From Marinobacter caseinilyticus (GTDB taxonomy: Bacteria; Pseudomonadota; Gammaproteobacteria; Pseudomonadales; Oleiphilaceae): a DNA stretch of 64,000 nucleotides. Below are positions 11,548 to 21,772 of the stretch, one piece after another (position 1 is the first letter of the stretch; each line of letters opens with the position of its first letter). The notes under the pieces are model-generated. The model ran no database searches. It worked only from the letters and a program-made list of their open reading frames with translations, and was not told the origin of the DNA. The DNA is taken from the NCBI RefSeq assembly GCF_011074955.1, contig NZ_WUQJ01000012.1, positions 78,547 through 142,546 of the forward strand. Direction: 5' to 3'. Both the position numbers and the translations under genes were made by a program.

Positions 11548-12017
11548 GAGTCTTGTTCCGTTTCCTCTGATTCGTAAGGGCTCCCGAAGCCCAGCTCATC
11601 CAATAGCTGCACCTCAAGGGATTCCATAATCGCGGCATCGTCATCGTTCAGATGATCGTAGCCCTGAAGATGAAGCATGCCATGTATCACCATGTGTGCC
11701 CAGTGTGCTGTCAGCGTCTTTTCCTGTTTTAGCGCCTCTGCGGCTACCACGGGCGCACAAATCACCAGGTCACCGGCTAACGGAACCGTTATACCGGCTG
11801 GCGCTTCAAATGGGAAGGACAGCACATTGGTTGGGCCGGACTTGTGGCGGTATTGGCCATTGAGCTCCGCGCTTTCTTCGCGACCCACAACGCGCAGGGT
11901 AACCTCGGATGCCTGCGCCTGGCGCCAGGCTGCAATGGCCCAGCGTGATAAGGCGTCATCGTCAGGAATGCCGGGGCCTTCGTGCACCCGTTGTATGTCC
12001 ACCAGCAATTCGGTCAT
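11544..12017 (-). CDS. ybeY: Endoribonuclease YbeY (16S rRNA maturation)
   Basis: A 157-residue metal-dependent endoribonuclease for 16S rRNA 3'-end maturation and ribosome quality control. The zinc-binding HxxxHxxxxxH motif is intact in 'HMVIHGMLHLQGYDH'. 'GPTNVLSFPFE' is the conserved segment before it. It overlaps corC and ybeZ by four bases each, so ybeZ-ybeY-corC-lnt is one operon. Confidence 0.95.
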   Translation of the reverse strand: MTELLVDIQRVHEGPGIPDDDALSRWAIAAWRQAQASEVTLRVVGREESAELNGQYRHKSGPTNVLSFPFEAPAGITVPLAGDLVICAPVVAAEALKQEKTLTAHWAHMVIHGMLHLQGYDHLNDDDAAIMESLEVQLLDELGFGSPYESEETEQDS

Positions 12018-13099
12018 TGGCCTTTGCCGCCATGTTCTTCAAATGAGTCGTACGCCTCGACAATGCGCTGCACCAGCGGGTGACGGACGACGTCTTTGGC
12101 TTCAAAACGGGTAAAGCCAATGCCTGCGACATTGCTCAGCACGCCCGCCGCGTGGATCAAACCGGAGTTCTGCCCTTTGGGCAGGTCCACCTGGGTGGTG
12201 TCGCCGGTAATGACCGCCGTCGAGCCAAAGCCGATACGGGTCAGGAACATTTTCATTTGCTCCCGGGTCGTATTCTGACTCTCGTCGAGAATAATGAACG
12301 AGTTATTCAGTGTACGGCCGCGCATAAAAGCCAGTGGCGCAATTTCGATCACACTCTTTTCGATCAATCGAGTGACTTGGTCGAAGCCCAGCATTTCATA
12401 GAGGGCGTCGTACAGAGGGCGCAGATAGGGGTCCACTTTCTGTGCCAGGTCGCCGGGCAAAAACCCCAGTTTTTCACCGGCCTCGACCGCCGGTCGAACC
12501 AACATGATGCGCTTGACCTGTTCATCTTTCAGGGCTTCGACGGCGCAGGCGACCGCCAGCCAGGTCTTACCAGTACCGGCCGGGCCAATACCGAAATTGA
12601 TGTCGTGGCTACGGATGCTGTGGACATAGCGCTGCTGGTTGGCGCCACGGGGACGCGCCTGAATCTTGGGCGTCTTGATAATGATCTGGCTGCCGTCGTA
12701 GGGGATCTCATCCGGCAGACGCTCAAACCCCGACTCCCGAATGAACAGGTGCACGGTGTCCGGGGTAATATCGTCCGTCGCTTCGGTCTCGCGGAACAGG
12801 TGGCGCACGACTTCGGCGGCGGCGGTGGCGTGTTCGGCTTGACCCTCCACCTTGAAGTGGTGCCCGCGACGTCCGATCCGGACGTTCATGCGGCGCTCTA
12901 TGTGCTTGAGGTGTTCATCGAATTGGCCGCACAGAGTGGCCAATCGGCGCTGGTCGACAGGGTGTAGGTCAAATTGTTTGGATTCGGTGGTTTTCAAAGT
13001 GTCCCCATAATTGGATAGTGTCGCCTCTGCCTGGTTATCGGATGAATCAGAGGAAACACTACGGAATCGGTGGCTTGGCCCCGCAAACTGCCGAGCCAT
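12014..13099 (-). CDS. ybeZ: PhoH-family ATPase YbeZ
   Basis: A 361-residue PhoH-like NTPase, an RNA-linked ATPase that works with YbeY. Walker A is visible as 'GPAGTGKTWLA' and Walker B as 'FIILDESQNTT'. An N-terminal KH-like region ('HLKHIERRMNVRIGRRGHHFKVEG') precedes the ATPase core, here described by its 'MNVRIGRRGHHF' block. ATG 13099 is the longest start; a TTG at 12997 with GGGGAC upstream would remove 34 poorly conserved residues. It lies 28 bases after the miaB stop. Confidence 0.92.
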   Translation of the reverse strand: MARQFAGPSHRFRSVSSDSSDNQAEATLSNYGDTLKTTESKQFDLHPVDQRRLATLCGQFDEHLKHIERRMNVRIGRRGHHFKVEGQAEHATAAAEVVRHLFRETEATDDITPDTVHLFIRESGFERLPDEIPYDGSQIIIKTPKIQARPRGANQQRYVHSIRSHDINFGIGPAGTGKTWLAVACAVEALKDEQVKRIMLVRPAVEAGEKLGFLPGDLAQKVDPYLRPLYDALYEMLGFDQVTRLIEKSVIEIAPLAFMRGRTLNNSFIILDESQNTTREQMKMFLTRIGFGSTAVITGDTTQVDLPKGQNSGLIHAAGVLSNVAGIGFTRFEAKDVVRHPLVQRIVEAYDSFEEHGGKGQ

Positions 13100-13127
13100 C
13101 CAGTGTAATCAACGCGGTCCGGAGTGG

Positions 13128-14468
13128 TCAGAAAAGCCGATCATTAACCGGCACTCCCCTTAAAGAATTGGGCAATGCTTCGCGAATTTCAACGTCTATA
13201 AAGTGGCCAATGACATTGGGATTGTCGGTGCGGAAATTGACGATCCGATTGTTCTCGGTACGGCCGGCAAACTCCCCGGGGTCTTTTTTGGACAGGCCGG
13301 TGACCAGAATCCGCTGCGTCGAGCCGACCATTTTGCGGCTGATGTCATGGGTTTGCTGGCTAATACGTTGCTGCAGAATACTCAAGCGCTGCTTTTTGAT
13401 GCCCATGGCGGTGTCGTCCGGCAGATCGGCCGCCGGGGTGCCCGGGCGTGCGCTGTAAACAAAACTGAACGACGCGTCGAAGCCGATGTCATTGATCAGC
13501 TTCATGGTCGCCTCAAAATCTTTTTCCGTTTCCCCCGGGAAGCCAATGATGAAATCCGACGAAAAACTGATGTCCGGACGAATTGCCCGTAAACGGCGCA
13601 GTTTGGATTTGTATTCCAGCGCCGTATGGCCACGCTTCATCAATGCCAGAATGCGGTCGGAACCGCTTTGTACCGGCAAGTGCAGGTGGCTGACCAATTC
13701 GGGCACCTGCTCATAGACCTTGATCAACGCGTCTGAAAACTCCACCGGGTGGGAGGTGGTGTAGCGAATGCGGTCGATGCCGTCGATGGTCGCGATGAGC
13801 GTGATCAATTCCGCCAGGTCCATGGCATCGCCTTCGTGGGTCTCGCCCTGATACGCGTTGACGTTCTGGCCCAGCAAGTTGACTTCGCGTACGTTCTGGC
13901 TCGCCAGGTGGGCAACTTCCGCCAGTACGTCGTCGACGGGCCGGCTGACTTCTTCGCCGCGGGTGTAGGGCACCACGCAGAATGTGCAGTATTTACTGCA
14001 GCCTTCCATGATCGAGACAAAAGCCGACGGACCGTCGGCCCCGGGTGATGGCAGGTTGTCGAACTTTTCAATTTCCGGAAAACTGACGTCCACCACGCCA
14101 ACGCCGCCGTGACGCGCTTGGGTGATCAATTCCGGCAGCCGGTGCAAGGTCTGGGGACCAAACACCATATCGACATAGGGCGCGCGGTCGATGATGGCCT
14201 GACCTTCCTGGCTGGCAACGCAGCCGCCAACGCCAATAATGAGATCGGGGTTCTTGGCTTTCAGACCCTTCCAGCGCCCCAACTGGTGAAACACCTTCTC
14301 CTGGGCTTTTTCACGAATCGAGCAGGTGTTCAGCAGCAGGATGTCGGCATCATCGGCTGAGTCGGTCATCTCAACCGACTCACCGGACTGAAGCAAGTCT
14401 GCCATGCGAGACGAATCGTATTCGTTCATCTGGCAACCGTGGGTCTTGATAAATAGCTTTTTGGCCAT
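13128..14468 (-). CDS. miaB: tRNA-2-methylthio-N6-isopentenyladenosine synthase MiaB
   Basis: A 446-residue radical-SAM methylthiotransferase that modifies A37 of tRNAs read by U-starting codons. The three N-terminal cluster cysteines lie in 'THGCQMN', '[10 protein letters not shown]' and 'GVGGCVAS'. The radical-SAM CxxxCxxC motif is 'CSKYCTFC'. A C-terminal TRAM domain follows. I chose ATG 14468 ([11 protein letters not shown]); three extra codons upstream would need a TTG start. It heads the miaB-ybeZYX-lnt set, the usual order. Confidence 0.96.
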   Translation of the reverse strand: MAKKLFIKTHGCQMNEYDSSRMADLLQSGESVEMTDSADDADILLLNTCSIREKAQEKVFHQLGRWKGLKAKNPDLIIGVGGCVASQEGQAIIDRAPYVDMVFGPQTLHRLPELITQARHGGVGVVDVSFPEIEKFDNLPSPGADGPSAFVSIMEGCSKYCTFCVVPYTRGEEVSRPVDDVLAEVAHLASQNVREVNLLGQNVNAYQGETHEGDAMDLAELITLIATIDGIDRIRYTTSHPVEFSDALIKVYEQVPELVSHLHLPVQSGSDRILALMKRGHTALEYKSKLRRLRAIRPDISFSSDFIIGFPGETEKDFEATMKLINDIGFDASFSFVYSARPGTPAADLPDDTAMGIKKQRLSILQQRISQQTHDISRKMVGSTQRILVTGLSKKDPGEFAGRTENNRIVNFRTDNPNVIGHFIDVEIREALPNSLRGVPVNDRLF

Positions 14469-14658
14469 GAGTCTCAAATTACGTCGATGGGTGTCGGTGC
14501 CGCCACGGACAAGGCAGGCACCTCTGTAAAGTAACTGGCCATTATAACGATCTGATCAATCTGCAACCAGCCTTCTGGGCCATGAATTCGGGCCGATTGG
14601 GTAATCGACCCATGTGTTATTATTTCGCTCCGGACCTTTTTGGAGACCAGGATCCGCC

Positions 14659-15369
14659 ATGACCCCGGAACGCCTCGCCAGAATTAAGCAGACACTGAAC
14701 CGACGCCAGCCAGATCTGTGCGTGTTGACCGATCAGATTCACAAACCTCGCAACCTGTCTGCCATTATCCGCTCCTGTGATGCCTTTGGCGTGGCTAACC
14801 TGCACGCGGTTTGGCCCCGGCAAGGGTACAAAGCATTCCGTAAGACCGCGGGCGGCAGTCAGCACTGGGTTACCACCCGTACCCACCGAACCATGCGCGA
14901 CGCCACCGCGGCACTGAAAAGTCAGGGCCACAAACTGGTGGCGGCACAACTGTCAGAGCGTGCCATTGATTATCGCGACGCCGATTTCACCGTGCCCTGC
15001 GTGTTGATCATGGGCAATGAAGTGGATGGGGTCAGTCCGGAAGCGGCAGAGCAGGCTGACGAACATGTCATTATCCCGATGATGGGGATGGTGGAGTCGC
15101 TCAACGTGTCGGCCGCCTGCGCCATTATCTTGGCTGAAGCGCAGCGTCAGCGAGCCGGGGCCGGTTTGTTCGATCAATGCAGGCTGCCGGCGGAAGAATA
15201 CAATCGCTTGTTGTTTCGGTGGTGCCATCCGCAGATTAAACGCTATTGCGACGATCGCCGGTTACCTTACCCGCCGTTCGATCCAGACACCGGAGACCTG
15301 GTGGATGGGGTCGGTTGGATGGCGTCAGTACGCAAGCTCAGACATCCGGATGCAGCGTCTGATTTCTGA
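14659..15369 (+). CDS. trmH: tRNA (guanosine(18)-2'-O)-methyltransferase TrmH
   Basis: A 236-residue SPOUT-class enzyme that 2'-O-methylates G18 of tRNA. Motif 1 is 'HKPRNLSAIIRSCDAFGV', motif 2 'IMGNEVDGVSPE' and motif 3 'IPMMGMVESLNVSAACAI', all intact. A TrmH-type C-terminal extension is present. ATG 14659 is preceded by AGGATCC; the open frame begins 15 codons earlier without a sensible N-terminus. Its stop converges on yejK with 19 bases between. Confidence 0.93.
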   Translation: MTPERLARIKQTLNRRQPDLCVLTDQIHKPRNLSAIIRSCDAFGVANLHAVWPRQGYKAFRKTAGGSQHWVTTRTHRTMRDATAALKSQGHKLVAAQLSERAIDYRDADFTVPCVLIMGNEVDGVSPEAAEQADEHVIIPMMGMVESLNVSAACAIILAEAQRQRAGAGLFDQCRLPAEEYNRLLFRWCHPQIKRYCDDRRLPYPPFDPDTGDLVDGVGWMASVRKLRHPDAASDF

Positions 15370-15388
15370 TCCGGGTGATGCGGAAGGG

Positions 15389-16414
15389 TCAGTGAGTATC
15401 GTCCCGGGCCTCGAGGTATTTCTGAAGCTGCTCCCGCAACGCTTTGGGCAGACGCGTTATGGTCAGGGCATCTTTGTCGCGATCGTAATAGATAGCCTGG
15501 TTCACTAGGTCCGATGAGAAAGATACGCTCATGCCTCCGCCGGAACCGGCAATGCGCACCAGCTTCTTCACCTTTCGGTGGTCCGGGTGCAGCACCGTAC
15601 CTTCCGGCAAGTCCTGTGCTTCTGCCGCGAATGTTTTAAAACGATCGGGCTGGTTTTCATCCAGGTAGCCGGACAGAGCCTCAACGGCCACAGGCTCACC
15701 GAGAGCGTGCTGTTCTTTGCAGAATTCGTAGGCTCGGGTCCGTACTTTGCCAGCTTCCTCCGGTGCCTCGGCCTGGCGTGCAAAGGCCTCAACCGCATCG
15801 AGAAAGGTCAGTGTCTCTTTTTCAACGTCCACCTGGTTGGTGAAGCCGGCCAGCCGGATAAACAGGTCGCCGATTTCTCCGGTGCCGCGGGCGTGCACCA
15901 GTGTCAGGTAGTTCTGACCGGGCTCATCGGACAGCCAGTCATCAAGCTCGATGCGCAGGGCAAGATTCAGCCGGGACAGACTCAGCACATCCGTTCCATC
16001 CAGCGCCTGAGTGCCGTCAAAACGCAGTGCGCTGTCACTTTCAAGGATCAACAGATAGATTGCGTCGCTGTCGGCCAGGGCTTCATGCACCAGCATCAGA
16101 TGGCCTTGGTGTTCTTCCTGGCTGCCATTGAGCAGCTCCTGCCACTGGCCGAACAGGCGGTCGGTCAGGGAGGCAAAGGTCTGTTTGTCCTCAAGGCAAT
16201 CCTTCAGCCAGGCGCTCAAAGGGGACTCGCCAAGGTCTTCCGAGAAGCGCCCGTACTTTTTACCGGGCTTGGCGTTGAACAGCCGCTTCATCTGTTTATG
16301 AAGCGCTTCGTAATCGCCGCCGGGCTCCGTCAGTGTTGACCCTGGCCGAACCTGAGCAGGTTGGCCAGGTTGCAATTGGCTGGCAAACAGTGTTCGCAGT
16401 TGTTTGATGGCCAT
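15389..16414 (-). CDS. yejK: Nucleoid-associated protein YejK/NdpA
   Basis: A 341-residue member of the NdpA/YejK family, DNA-associated proteins of poorly known role. Family-like features are 'LHKQMKRLFNAKPGKKYGRF', the ATP-independent helical middle, and the C-terminal 'SVSFSSDLVNQAIYYD' block. It lies only four bases from the cysN stop and is co-oriented, so it is probably read through from cysDN; this does not imply a role in sulfate use. Confidence 0.85.
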   Translation of the reverse strand: MAIKQLRTLFASQLQPGQPAQVRPGSTLTEPGGDYEALHKQMKRLFNAKPGKKYGRFSEDLGESPLSAWLKDCLEDKQTFASLTDRLFGQWQELLNGSQEEHQGHLMLVHEALADSDAIYLLILESDSALRFDGTQALDGTDVLSLSRLNLALRIELDDWLSDEPGQNYLTLVHARGTGEIGDLFIRLAGFTNQVDVEKETLTFLDAVEAFARQAEAPEEAGKVRTRAYEFCKEQHALGEPVAVEALSGYLDENQPDRFKTFAAEAQDLPEGTVLHPDHRKVKKLVRIAGSGGGMSVSFSSDLVNQAIYYDRDKDALTITRLPKALREQLQKYLEARDDTH

Positions 16415-16418
16415 CGGG

Positions 16419-18080
16419 TTACAGGCGCTTGTCGTGGGTCAGAGCCTGCATCAGCTCTGCCACGGCTTTGCCGATGTCCTTGGTGTCATCCGCACGCGCG
16501 GAGGCGCTCGCAACGTCTGTGCCGATGTTAACCGCGACAGCGATCAGGCCATGAGCGGTCAGCAATTGTGCGGTGCGGCAGCGATCATCGGCGTTGCCGG
16601 CGTTGTCTTCGGACAGCACCACCGAGGTCTTGCCAAGGTCAAACAGTGCGCGTTCGACAGCCAGTGCAAGCTCTTGCGCAAGCTTGCCGGCGCAGCCGAT
16701 AATCAGAGGCTGCTGGGCCAGACGGCGGGCACGCTCGTCAGGGCTCACCGGGTCCAGTGCCTCGTCACTGGCGCTGGCCAGCCCGCTGATCATGCCGGCA
16801 CCAACCGTGACGTTGGTCAGGCGGTCAACCACGATGAATCCGCCGGTGGCGCGGTTGCGGGGGTAAGGATCGAAGGCCACGGGCTGGCTCAGCGTGAGTT
16901 CACAGAGGCCAATTTCATTCAGAGCCAGCGAAGTAACGCCGCTTTGGCGCTCCAGGGTGTTGACGTCGGTGCGGTAGGCAACCTGCCGGATGGAGCCGGA
17001 AGTGAACGTCGGGCCCAGCTTGATGTCGTACAAGCGGCCGGTTTCCAACGGCTGATCAATCATCCACACCACGTTGGCGTTGAAGCGATTGCTTACCAGA
17101 GGCTCGTCTTCTGGTTTGACGAGCATGTCACCACGGCTGACGTCAATCTCATCGTTCAGGGTCAGAGTAACGGCCTGATCGATATAGGCTTCCTCAAGAT
17201 TGCCATCGAACGTGACCACTTCCTTAACGGTACTGGTGCGGCGTGAGGGCAGCGCCATCACCGTATCCCCGGGGCGAACGACGCCGGACGCTATGGTGCC
17301 GCAGAAGCCGCGGAAGTTCAGGTTGGGGCGATTAACGTACTGTACGGGAAGCCGGAAATGCTCAAGATTCTTGTCGCGGGACACTTCCACGGTATCAAGA
17401 ATTTCCATCATTGGCTGGCCGGAAAACCAGGGCATGTTGTCGCTGCGGGCAACCACATTGTCGCCCTCGAGCGCTGAAATGGGCACAAAGCGAACGTCTT
17501 TAAGGCCAAGCTTGTTGGCGAACGCCAGATAGTCTTGCTTGATTTCTTCAAAGCGCTCTTCGCTGTAATCCACCAGGTCCATTTTATTGATCGCGACCAC
17601 AATGTGGCGAATACCTAACAAGGATGCGATAAAGGAGTGTCGCCGAGTTTGCGTCAGCACGCCATGACGGGCGTCTATCATCATGATCGCCAGCTGCGCG
17701 GTTGAAGCACCGGTGGCCATGTTGCGGGTGTACTGCTCATGGCCCGGTGTGTCGGCAATGATGAACTTACGCTTGTCAGTCGAGAAATAACGGTAAGCGA
17801 CATCAATGGTGATGCCTTGCTCGCGCTCGGCCTGGAGCCCGTCCACCAACAACGCAAGGTCAAGCTTTTCGCCGGTGGTGCCCAGTTTGGCACTGTCAGC
17901 CTTCAGGCTGGCCATGTGATCTTCGTAGATCATTTTGGTGTCGTGCAGCAGGCGGCCGATCAAGGTGCTTTTGCCGTCATCGACACTGCCGCATGTCAGC
18001 AGGCGTAGCAATTCTTTATCTTCGTGTTGTTTCAGGTACGCGCTTATATCTTCTGCAATCAGGTCTGACTGGTGAGACAT
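16419..18080 (-). CDS. cysN: Sulfate adenylyltransferase subunit 1 with an APS-kinase-like tail
   Basis: A 553-residue GTPase subunit of ATP sulfurylase, which with CysD makes adenylyl sulfate (APS). GTP-binding motifs are clear: '[12 protein letters not shown]', 'DTPGHEQY' and 'NKMDLVD'. Stand-alone CysN is near 475 residues; here about 90 extra C-terminal residues follow. That tail resembles CysC (APS kinase) in pattern ('[20 protein letters not shown]', '[14 protein letters not shown]') but the P-loop is replaced by '[12 protein letters not shown]', so kinase activity looks lost. Bifunctional CysNC proteins are longer, near 630. A separate CysC is therefore expected elsewhere. It is 33 bases after cysD. 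Confidence 0.93.
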   Translation of the reverse strand: MSHQSDLIAEDISAYLKQHEDKELLRLLTCGSVDDGKSTLIGRLLHDTKMIYEDHMASLKADSAKLGTTGEKLDLALLVDGLQAEREQGITIDVAYRYFSTDKRKFIIADTPGHEQYTRNMATGASTAQLAIMMIDARHGVLTQTRRHSFIASLLGIRHIVVAINKMDLVDYSEERFEEIKQDYLAFANKLGLKDVRFVPISALEGDNVVARSDNMPWFSGQPMMEILDTVEVSRDKNLEHFRLPVQYVNRPNLNFRGFCGTIASGVVRPGDTVMALPSRRTSTVKEVVTFDGNLEEAYIDQAVTLTLNDEIDVSRGDMLVKPEDEPLVSNRFNANVVWMIDQPLETGRLYDIKLGPTFTSGSIRQVAYRTDVNTLERQSGVTSLALNEIGLCELTLSQPVAFDPYPRNRATGGFIVVDRLTNVTVGAGMISGLASASDEALDPVSPDERARRLAQQPLIIGCAGKLAQELALAVERALFDLGKTSVVLSEDNAGNADDRCRTAQLLTAHGLIAVAVNIGTDVASASARADDTKDIGKAVAELMQALTHDKRL

Positions 18081-18113
18081 GGTAAAAAATCCTGTGAATA
18101 CGGTAACCGCTGT

Positions 18114-19022
18114 TTAGAAATAGCCTTCGCGTTTCTTCTGTTCCATCGAACCGGCGGAGTCATGGTCTATCACCCGACCCTGGCGTTCGGAGCTCTTGGC
18201 CAGCAGCATTTCCTGGATGATATCGGTCAACGTGTCGGCTTCGGATTCAATGGCGCCGGTGAGCGGGTAGCAGCCCAGGGTGCGGAACCGAACCGACTTC
18301 ATCATCGGTGTTTCGCCGTCTTTGAGTGGCATACGGTCATCGTCCACCATGATCAGCGTGCCATCACGGTCCACCACCGGGCGTTCTGCGGAGTAGTACA
18401 ACGGCACGATTTCGATATTTTCCAGGTAGATATATTGCCAGATATCCAGTTCGGTCCAGTTCGACAAAGGGAATACGCGAATGCTCTCGCCTTTATTGAT
18501 TTTGCCGTTATAGGTGTTCCACAGCTCAGGGCGCTGATTCTTCGGATCCCAGCGATGGTATTCGTCGCGGAAGGAATAGACGCGCTCTTTGGCCCGCGAT
18601 TTTTCTTCATCACGTCGCGCGCCACCGAAAGCGGCATCAAACTTGTATTTGTTCAGCGCCTGCTTCAGGCCCTGGGTTTTCATGATGTCCGTGTGTTTGG
18701 CGCTGCCATGGGTGAACGGGCCGACGCCCTGGTCCACGCCTTCCTGGTTGATATGAACAATCAAATCCAGGTCAAACTTTTTCGCCTGGGCGTCCCGGAA
18801 GCGGATCATTTCCTGGAATTTCCAGGTGGTGTCCACGTGCATAAGCGGAAACGGTATTTTGCCTGGGTAAAAGGCTTTGCGGGCCAGGTGCAGCATCACC
18901 GAGGAGTCTTTTCCGACGGAGTAGAGCATAACCGGGTTGTCGAACTCGGCTGCTACTTCCCGAATGATATGGATGCTTTCAGCTTCCAGCTGTTTCAGAT
19001 GCGTCAGGTTATAAGTGGTCAT
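18114..19022 (-). CDS. cysD: Sulfate adenylyltransferase subunit 2
   Basis: A 302-residue PP-loop subunit that transfers AMP from ATP to sulfate in the first step of assimilatory sulfate reduction. The PP-loop is '[18 protein letters not shown]', and '[17 protein letters not shown]' is the conserved substrate region. ATG 19022 is preceded by AGGATACG. It leads the cysD-cysN group. A promoter with an extended -10 lies about 80 bases upstream; CysB control is expected from relatives but I identified no site. Confidence 0.95.
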   Translation of the reverse strand: MTTYNLTHLKQLEAESIHIIREVAAEFDNPVMLYSVGKDSSVMLHLARKAFYPGKIPFPLMHVDTTWKFQEMIRFRDAQAKKFDLDLIVHINQEGVDQGVGPFTHGSAKHTDIMKTQGLKQALNKYKFDAAFGGARRDEEKSRAKERVYSFRDEYHRWDPKNQRPELWNTYNGKINKGESIRVFPLSNWTELDIWQYIYLENIEIVPLYYSAERPVVDRDGTLIMVDDDRMPLKDGETPMMKSVRFRTLGCYPLTGAIESEADTLTDIIQEMLLAKSSERQGRVIDHDSAGSMEQKKREGYF

Positions 19023-19098
19023 CGTATCCTGTTACCGCTTGCCGTAGGCGCGTGTTGAGGTGACAGAAGTTGAGTCTGTCGTCGAAATTAGGTGGCCT

Positions 19099-19104
19099 AC
19101 TATA
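19099..19104 (-). promoter_or_regulatory. Candidate -10 element for cysD (extended TGGTATAGT)
   Basis: On the minus strand TATAGT is preceded by TGG, giving an extended -10. No strong -35 is present 17 bases upstream, which would suit an activator-dependent promoter. The cysD ATG lies 77 bases downstream. Confidence 0.4.
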
Positions 19105-19174
19105 CCAGACGGGGCGATAGCATAAGAAGTGGGGGTGCTAGAGTTTGAGGCTATAACATTATGCAGAGATGAGT

Positions 19175-19204
19175 GGCTGGCCCGTACATTTCGACGGGTC
19201 AGCC
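19175..19204. terminator. Hairpin just after the PilZ gene
   Basis: GGCTGGCCCGT pairs with ACGGGTCAGCC (one G-U) around an 8-base loop, 7 bases downstream of the PilZ stop on the minus strand. There is no T run, so it is a weak terminator or a transcript-end stabiliser. Confidence 0.45.
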
Positions 19205-19211
19205 ATTGCGA

Positions 19212-19736
19212 TCAGCTCAGGGTTGAGAGTTGGCGACTGACGTACTGGTCGACGTATTGATGACCGTTACCCTCGAAGCGGCAGAACTGAATGCCCACAT
19301 GGAATTCGTCACGGGATACTCTGCGCAGATAAACAATATGGCAGTCTGCCGACACTGTGACATTTTGGGAAGCCACGACAGGCAGGGAAAACTGGGTCGA
19401 AATTTCAATCCATTGACCGGGGGCCGGGGATGTCTGGTTGGGGACCAGCCGGTTCAATGTCTTTTCATCACACGAAATCATCATGCCGGCGCGGGATACA
19501 TTGGTGGCCTTGCAGTTGACGGTGACTTGTTCCGAGAGTATGGCGACGACGTCCAGCGAGGTTTCCACTCGCTGTTGGTCTCTCAAGTTCGATTTAGTGG
19601 CCACTGGTTTCATCGTGTTGCGTTTGGCCGCGGGGGCCGCCTCGATAACCGGCGGTGTCGGCCCCTTCGAGGCACCACCTTTTTTGCGATGCACGTGCTT
19701 CGATGCGGTTCGCTCCACCATTGTTTTGTTCCCCAT
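19212..19736 (-). CDS. PilZ-domain protein (probable c-di-GMP receptor)
   Basis: A 174-residue protein whose C-terminal two thirds is a PilZ domain. Both c-di-GMP-binding signatures are present: RxxxR as 'RDQQR' and NxSxxG as 'NVSRAG'. The N-terminal 60 residues are basic, Lys/Pro/Ala-rich and probably disordered. I chose ATG 19736; a TTG four codons upstream would sit directly on the GAGGG ribosome site. The upstream leader contains a hairpin (about 19763-19784, GGCACC/GGTGCC). It stands alone between cysD and the gene-free 19.7-20.2 kb region. Its output is unknown. Confidence 0.85.
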   Translation of the reverse strand: MGNKTMVERTASKHVHRKKGGASKGPTPPVIEAAPAAKRNTMKPVATKSNLRDQQRVETSLDVVAILSEQVTVNCKATNVSRAGMMISCDEKTLNRLVPNQTSPAPGQWIEISTQFSLPVVASQNVTVSADCHIVYLRRVSRDEFHVGIQFCRFEGNGHQYVDQYVSRQLSTLS

Positions 19737-20246
19737 GTTGCTAATCAACCCTCAGAATGCTGGGCACCTCACACCGAGGGTGCCTTCTAATTTTTTATAT
19801 TGTCGTCGTATTTTTCGTAATTTTACAAGCCTGAGCTAAACAGCTGAAAGTCTAGCTGTTTGTTAATTGATCAGCAACACATGTGTCGCCGCGAAAGGCG
19901 GGTAAGCCGCCAATGCCGGCTTTAATGGGAGTAGGCCGGCGAGAATCGGGCGTCGTTTCAAGTTTGCGGGGGTAGGTCGGACACTATGGTGATGATGAGC
20001 CCGGTCTGCGTGGACATTAATTGACCGGGTTTGACGGACTCAAGTGCCACGGAGGGCCGGCAACACGAGGGTCAATCCGTGAGTCGACAGGTCGGACCTT
20101 CTGCCATAGTGTTGGCGGAGTCAGGCGGTGCGCATTTGCGCTAAAGGGATTGAGGCGTTCCCCAGAACGTGACATCACGCTCTGACTCCAAAGTGCCGGA
20201 GTCAGAGCGGACTCGCCGTAGTTTGACGGGTCAGTCTGTGAGGGCG
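19737..20246. other. 510-bp gene-free region with inverted and direct repeats
   Basis: No open frame of significance spans this region. It holds several hairpins: AAACAGCT/AGCTGTTT (19838-19861), AAGCCG/CGGCTT near 19913-19922, AGCCCGGTC/GACCGGGTT (19998-20030), a long-range pair ACACTATGG (19981) with CCATAGTGT (20104), and the strong one at 20179-20208. Short degenerate direct repeats also occur (for example GTTTGACGG at 20029 and 20221). It may be a structured RNA, a gatB 3' region or decayed DNA; I recognise no known RNA family. Confidence 0.5.
20179..20208. repeat. Perfect 11-bp inverted repeat downstream of gatB
   Basis: GCTCTGACTCC is followed by an 8-base loop and the exact reverse complement GGAGTCAGAGC. 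It lies 39 bases past the gatB stop on the minus strand. No T run follows on either strand, so it is not a standard terminator; it could protect the gatB 3' end. Confidence 0.7.
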
Positions 20247-21695
20247 CTAGCGTTCGAGTTTTTTCTTCAAGATCTCATTGAACAACTTTGGATTACCCTG
20301 GCCCTTCGAGGCTTTCATTAAAGGCCCCATAAAGCCGCCCATCAGCTTCTTGCGTTTCTTTTCGTCGGCTTCCTGGTATTGGGCGATCTGCTCGCCCATG
20401 CCTGCGAGCACCTCCTCCACGATCTTTTCCAGCGCGCCGGTATCGGACACCTGTTTAAGCCCCTTGGCATCGATAAGTTCATCCACATCGGAGCCCTCGC
20501 CGGTCCACAGCCCTTCGAAGACTTTTTTGGCACCGGTGGATGAGACCGTGCCGTCGCTGATACGAAGGATCAGGGCGCCGAGTTGGCCGCCAGTGAGCGG
20601 GCAATCGGCGAGCTCCCGATCTTCACTGTTCAGTCGGGCGCTGAGTTCGCCCAGCAGCCAGTTGGCGGCGAGCTTGGCGTCTTTGCCATGGCTCACCGTT
20701 TCCTCGAACAGAGCGGCCATCCGGGCGCTGCTGCTGAGCAGGCTGGCATCGTAGTCGGTTAAGCCATAGTCAGACTGGAAGCGCGCCTTGCGAGCATCCG
20801 GCAGTTCCGGTAATCGGCTGCGGGCGTCTTCGATAAAGGCATCGTCGAGTTCAACTGGGAGCAGGTCGGGGCAGGGGAAATAGCGGTAGTCGTTTGCTTC
20901 TTCCTTGCTGCGCATCGAACGTGACTGCTGGGTGTCGCCGTTATAGAGACGGGTTTCCTGAACGATCCTGCCGCCATCCTCCAGAATGTCCATCTGGCGC
21001 TCGACTTCGTGGTGAATGGCTTGCTCCATAAAGCGAAAGGAGTTCAGGTTCTTGGTTTCTGTGCGGGTGCCGAGGGTTTCGTCCCCGGCGGGCTTAAGGG
21101 AGACGTTGACGTCAAACCGCAGCGAGCCCTCTGACATATTGCCGTCGCAGATGCCGAGCGAAGTGACCAGGCCGTGCAATTTGCGGGCGAACGCGACCGC
21201 CTCTTCGGCGCTGCGCATATCCGGTTCGGTGACCACTTCGATCAAAGGTGTGCCGGCGCGGTTCAAATCGATACCGGTCATGCCATGGAAATCTTCGTGC
21301 AGGGATTTGCCCGCGTCCTCTTCCAGATGGGCGTGGTGTATCCGTACACGCTTGGTGCTGCCATCAGCCAGCTCAACGTCAACATGGCCGGGGCCAACAA
21401 TGGGGCGCTCCAGCTGCGTTGTCTGATAGCCCTTGGGCAGGTCGGGGTAAAAATAGTTTTTGCGTTCAAATACTGAGCGACGGCAAATTTCTGCATCAAC
21501 CGCGAGGCCAAACATGACCGCATACTTGAAAGCCTGCTCGTTGGCCACCGGCAGGGTGCCGGGCATGGCAAGGTCGACTGCGCTCGCCTGGGAATTGGGC
21601 TCGGCCCCGTACGCCGTGCTGGTGCCGGAAAAAATCTTGGTTTTGGTGGCGAGCTGAACATGAATTTCAAGCCCGATCACAATGTCCCATTGCAT
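20247..21695 (-). CDS. gatB: Asp/Glu-tRNA(Asn/Gln) amidotransferase subunit B
   Basis: A 482-residue GatB, the kinase/tRNA-binding subunit that activates misacylated Glu-tRNA(Gln) and/or Asp-tRNA(Asn). The N-terminus '[17 protein letters not shown]' and '[17 protein letters not shown]' are family hallmarks; the C-terminal YqeY-like domain is present. ATG 21695 follows AGGAGGATATTCAGC, an ideal ribosome site. It is last in gatC-gatA-gatB, 77 bases after gatA. Its presence indicates that at least one of Gln or Asn is loaded on tRNA indirectly in this organism. Confidence 0.96.
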   Translation of the reverse strand: MQWDIVIGLEIHVQLATKTKIFSGTSTAYGAEPNSQASAVDLAMPGTLPVANEQAFKYAVMFGLAVDAEICRRSVFERKNYFYPDLPKGYQTTQLERPIVGPGHVDVELADGSTKRVRIHHAHLEEDAGKSLHEDFHGMTGIDLNRAGTPLIEVVTEPDMRSAEEAVAFARKLHGLVTSLGICDGNMSEGSLRFDVNVSLKPAGDETLGTRTETKNLNSFRFMEQAIHHEVERQMDILEDGGRIVQETRLYNGDTQQSRSMRSKEEANDYRYFPCPDLLPVELDDAFIEDARSRLPELPDARKARFQSDYGLTDYDASLLSSSARMAALFEETVSHGKDAKLAANWLLGELSARLNSEDRELADCPLTGGQLGALILRISDGTVSSTGAKKVFEGLWTGEGSDVDELIDAKGLKQVSDTGALEKIVEEVLAGMGEQIAQYQEADEKKRKKLMGGFMGPLMKASKGQGNPKLFNEILKKKLER

Positions 21696-21772
21696 GCTGA
21701 ATATCCTCCTGATGGAAGCGGAATGATCGCTCCCATCTAACTAAGCCCATATAAAGAGTGTCGCTCCGACGC

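Noticed and set aside
12080..12967. 295-codon open frame opposite ybeZ
   Set aside because: Shadow of ybeZ; no ribosome site and no domain features.
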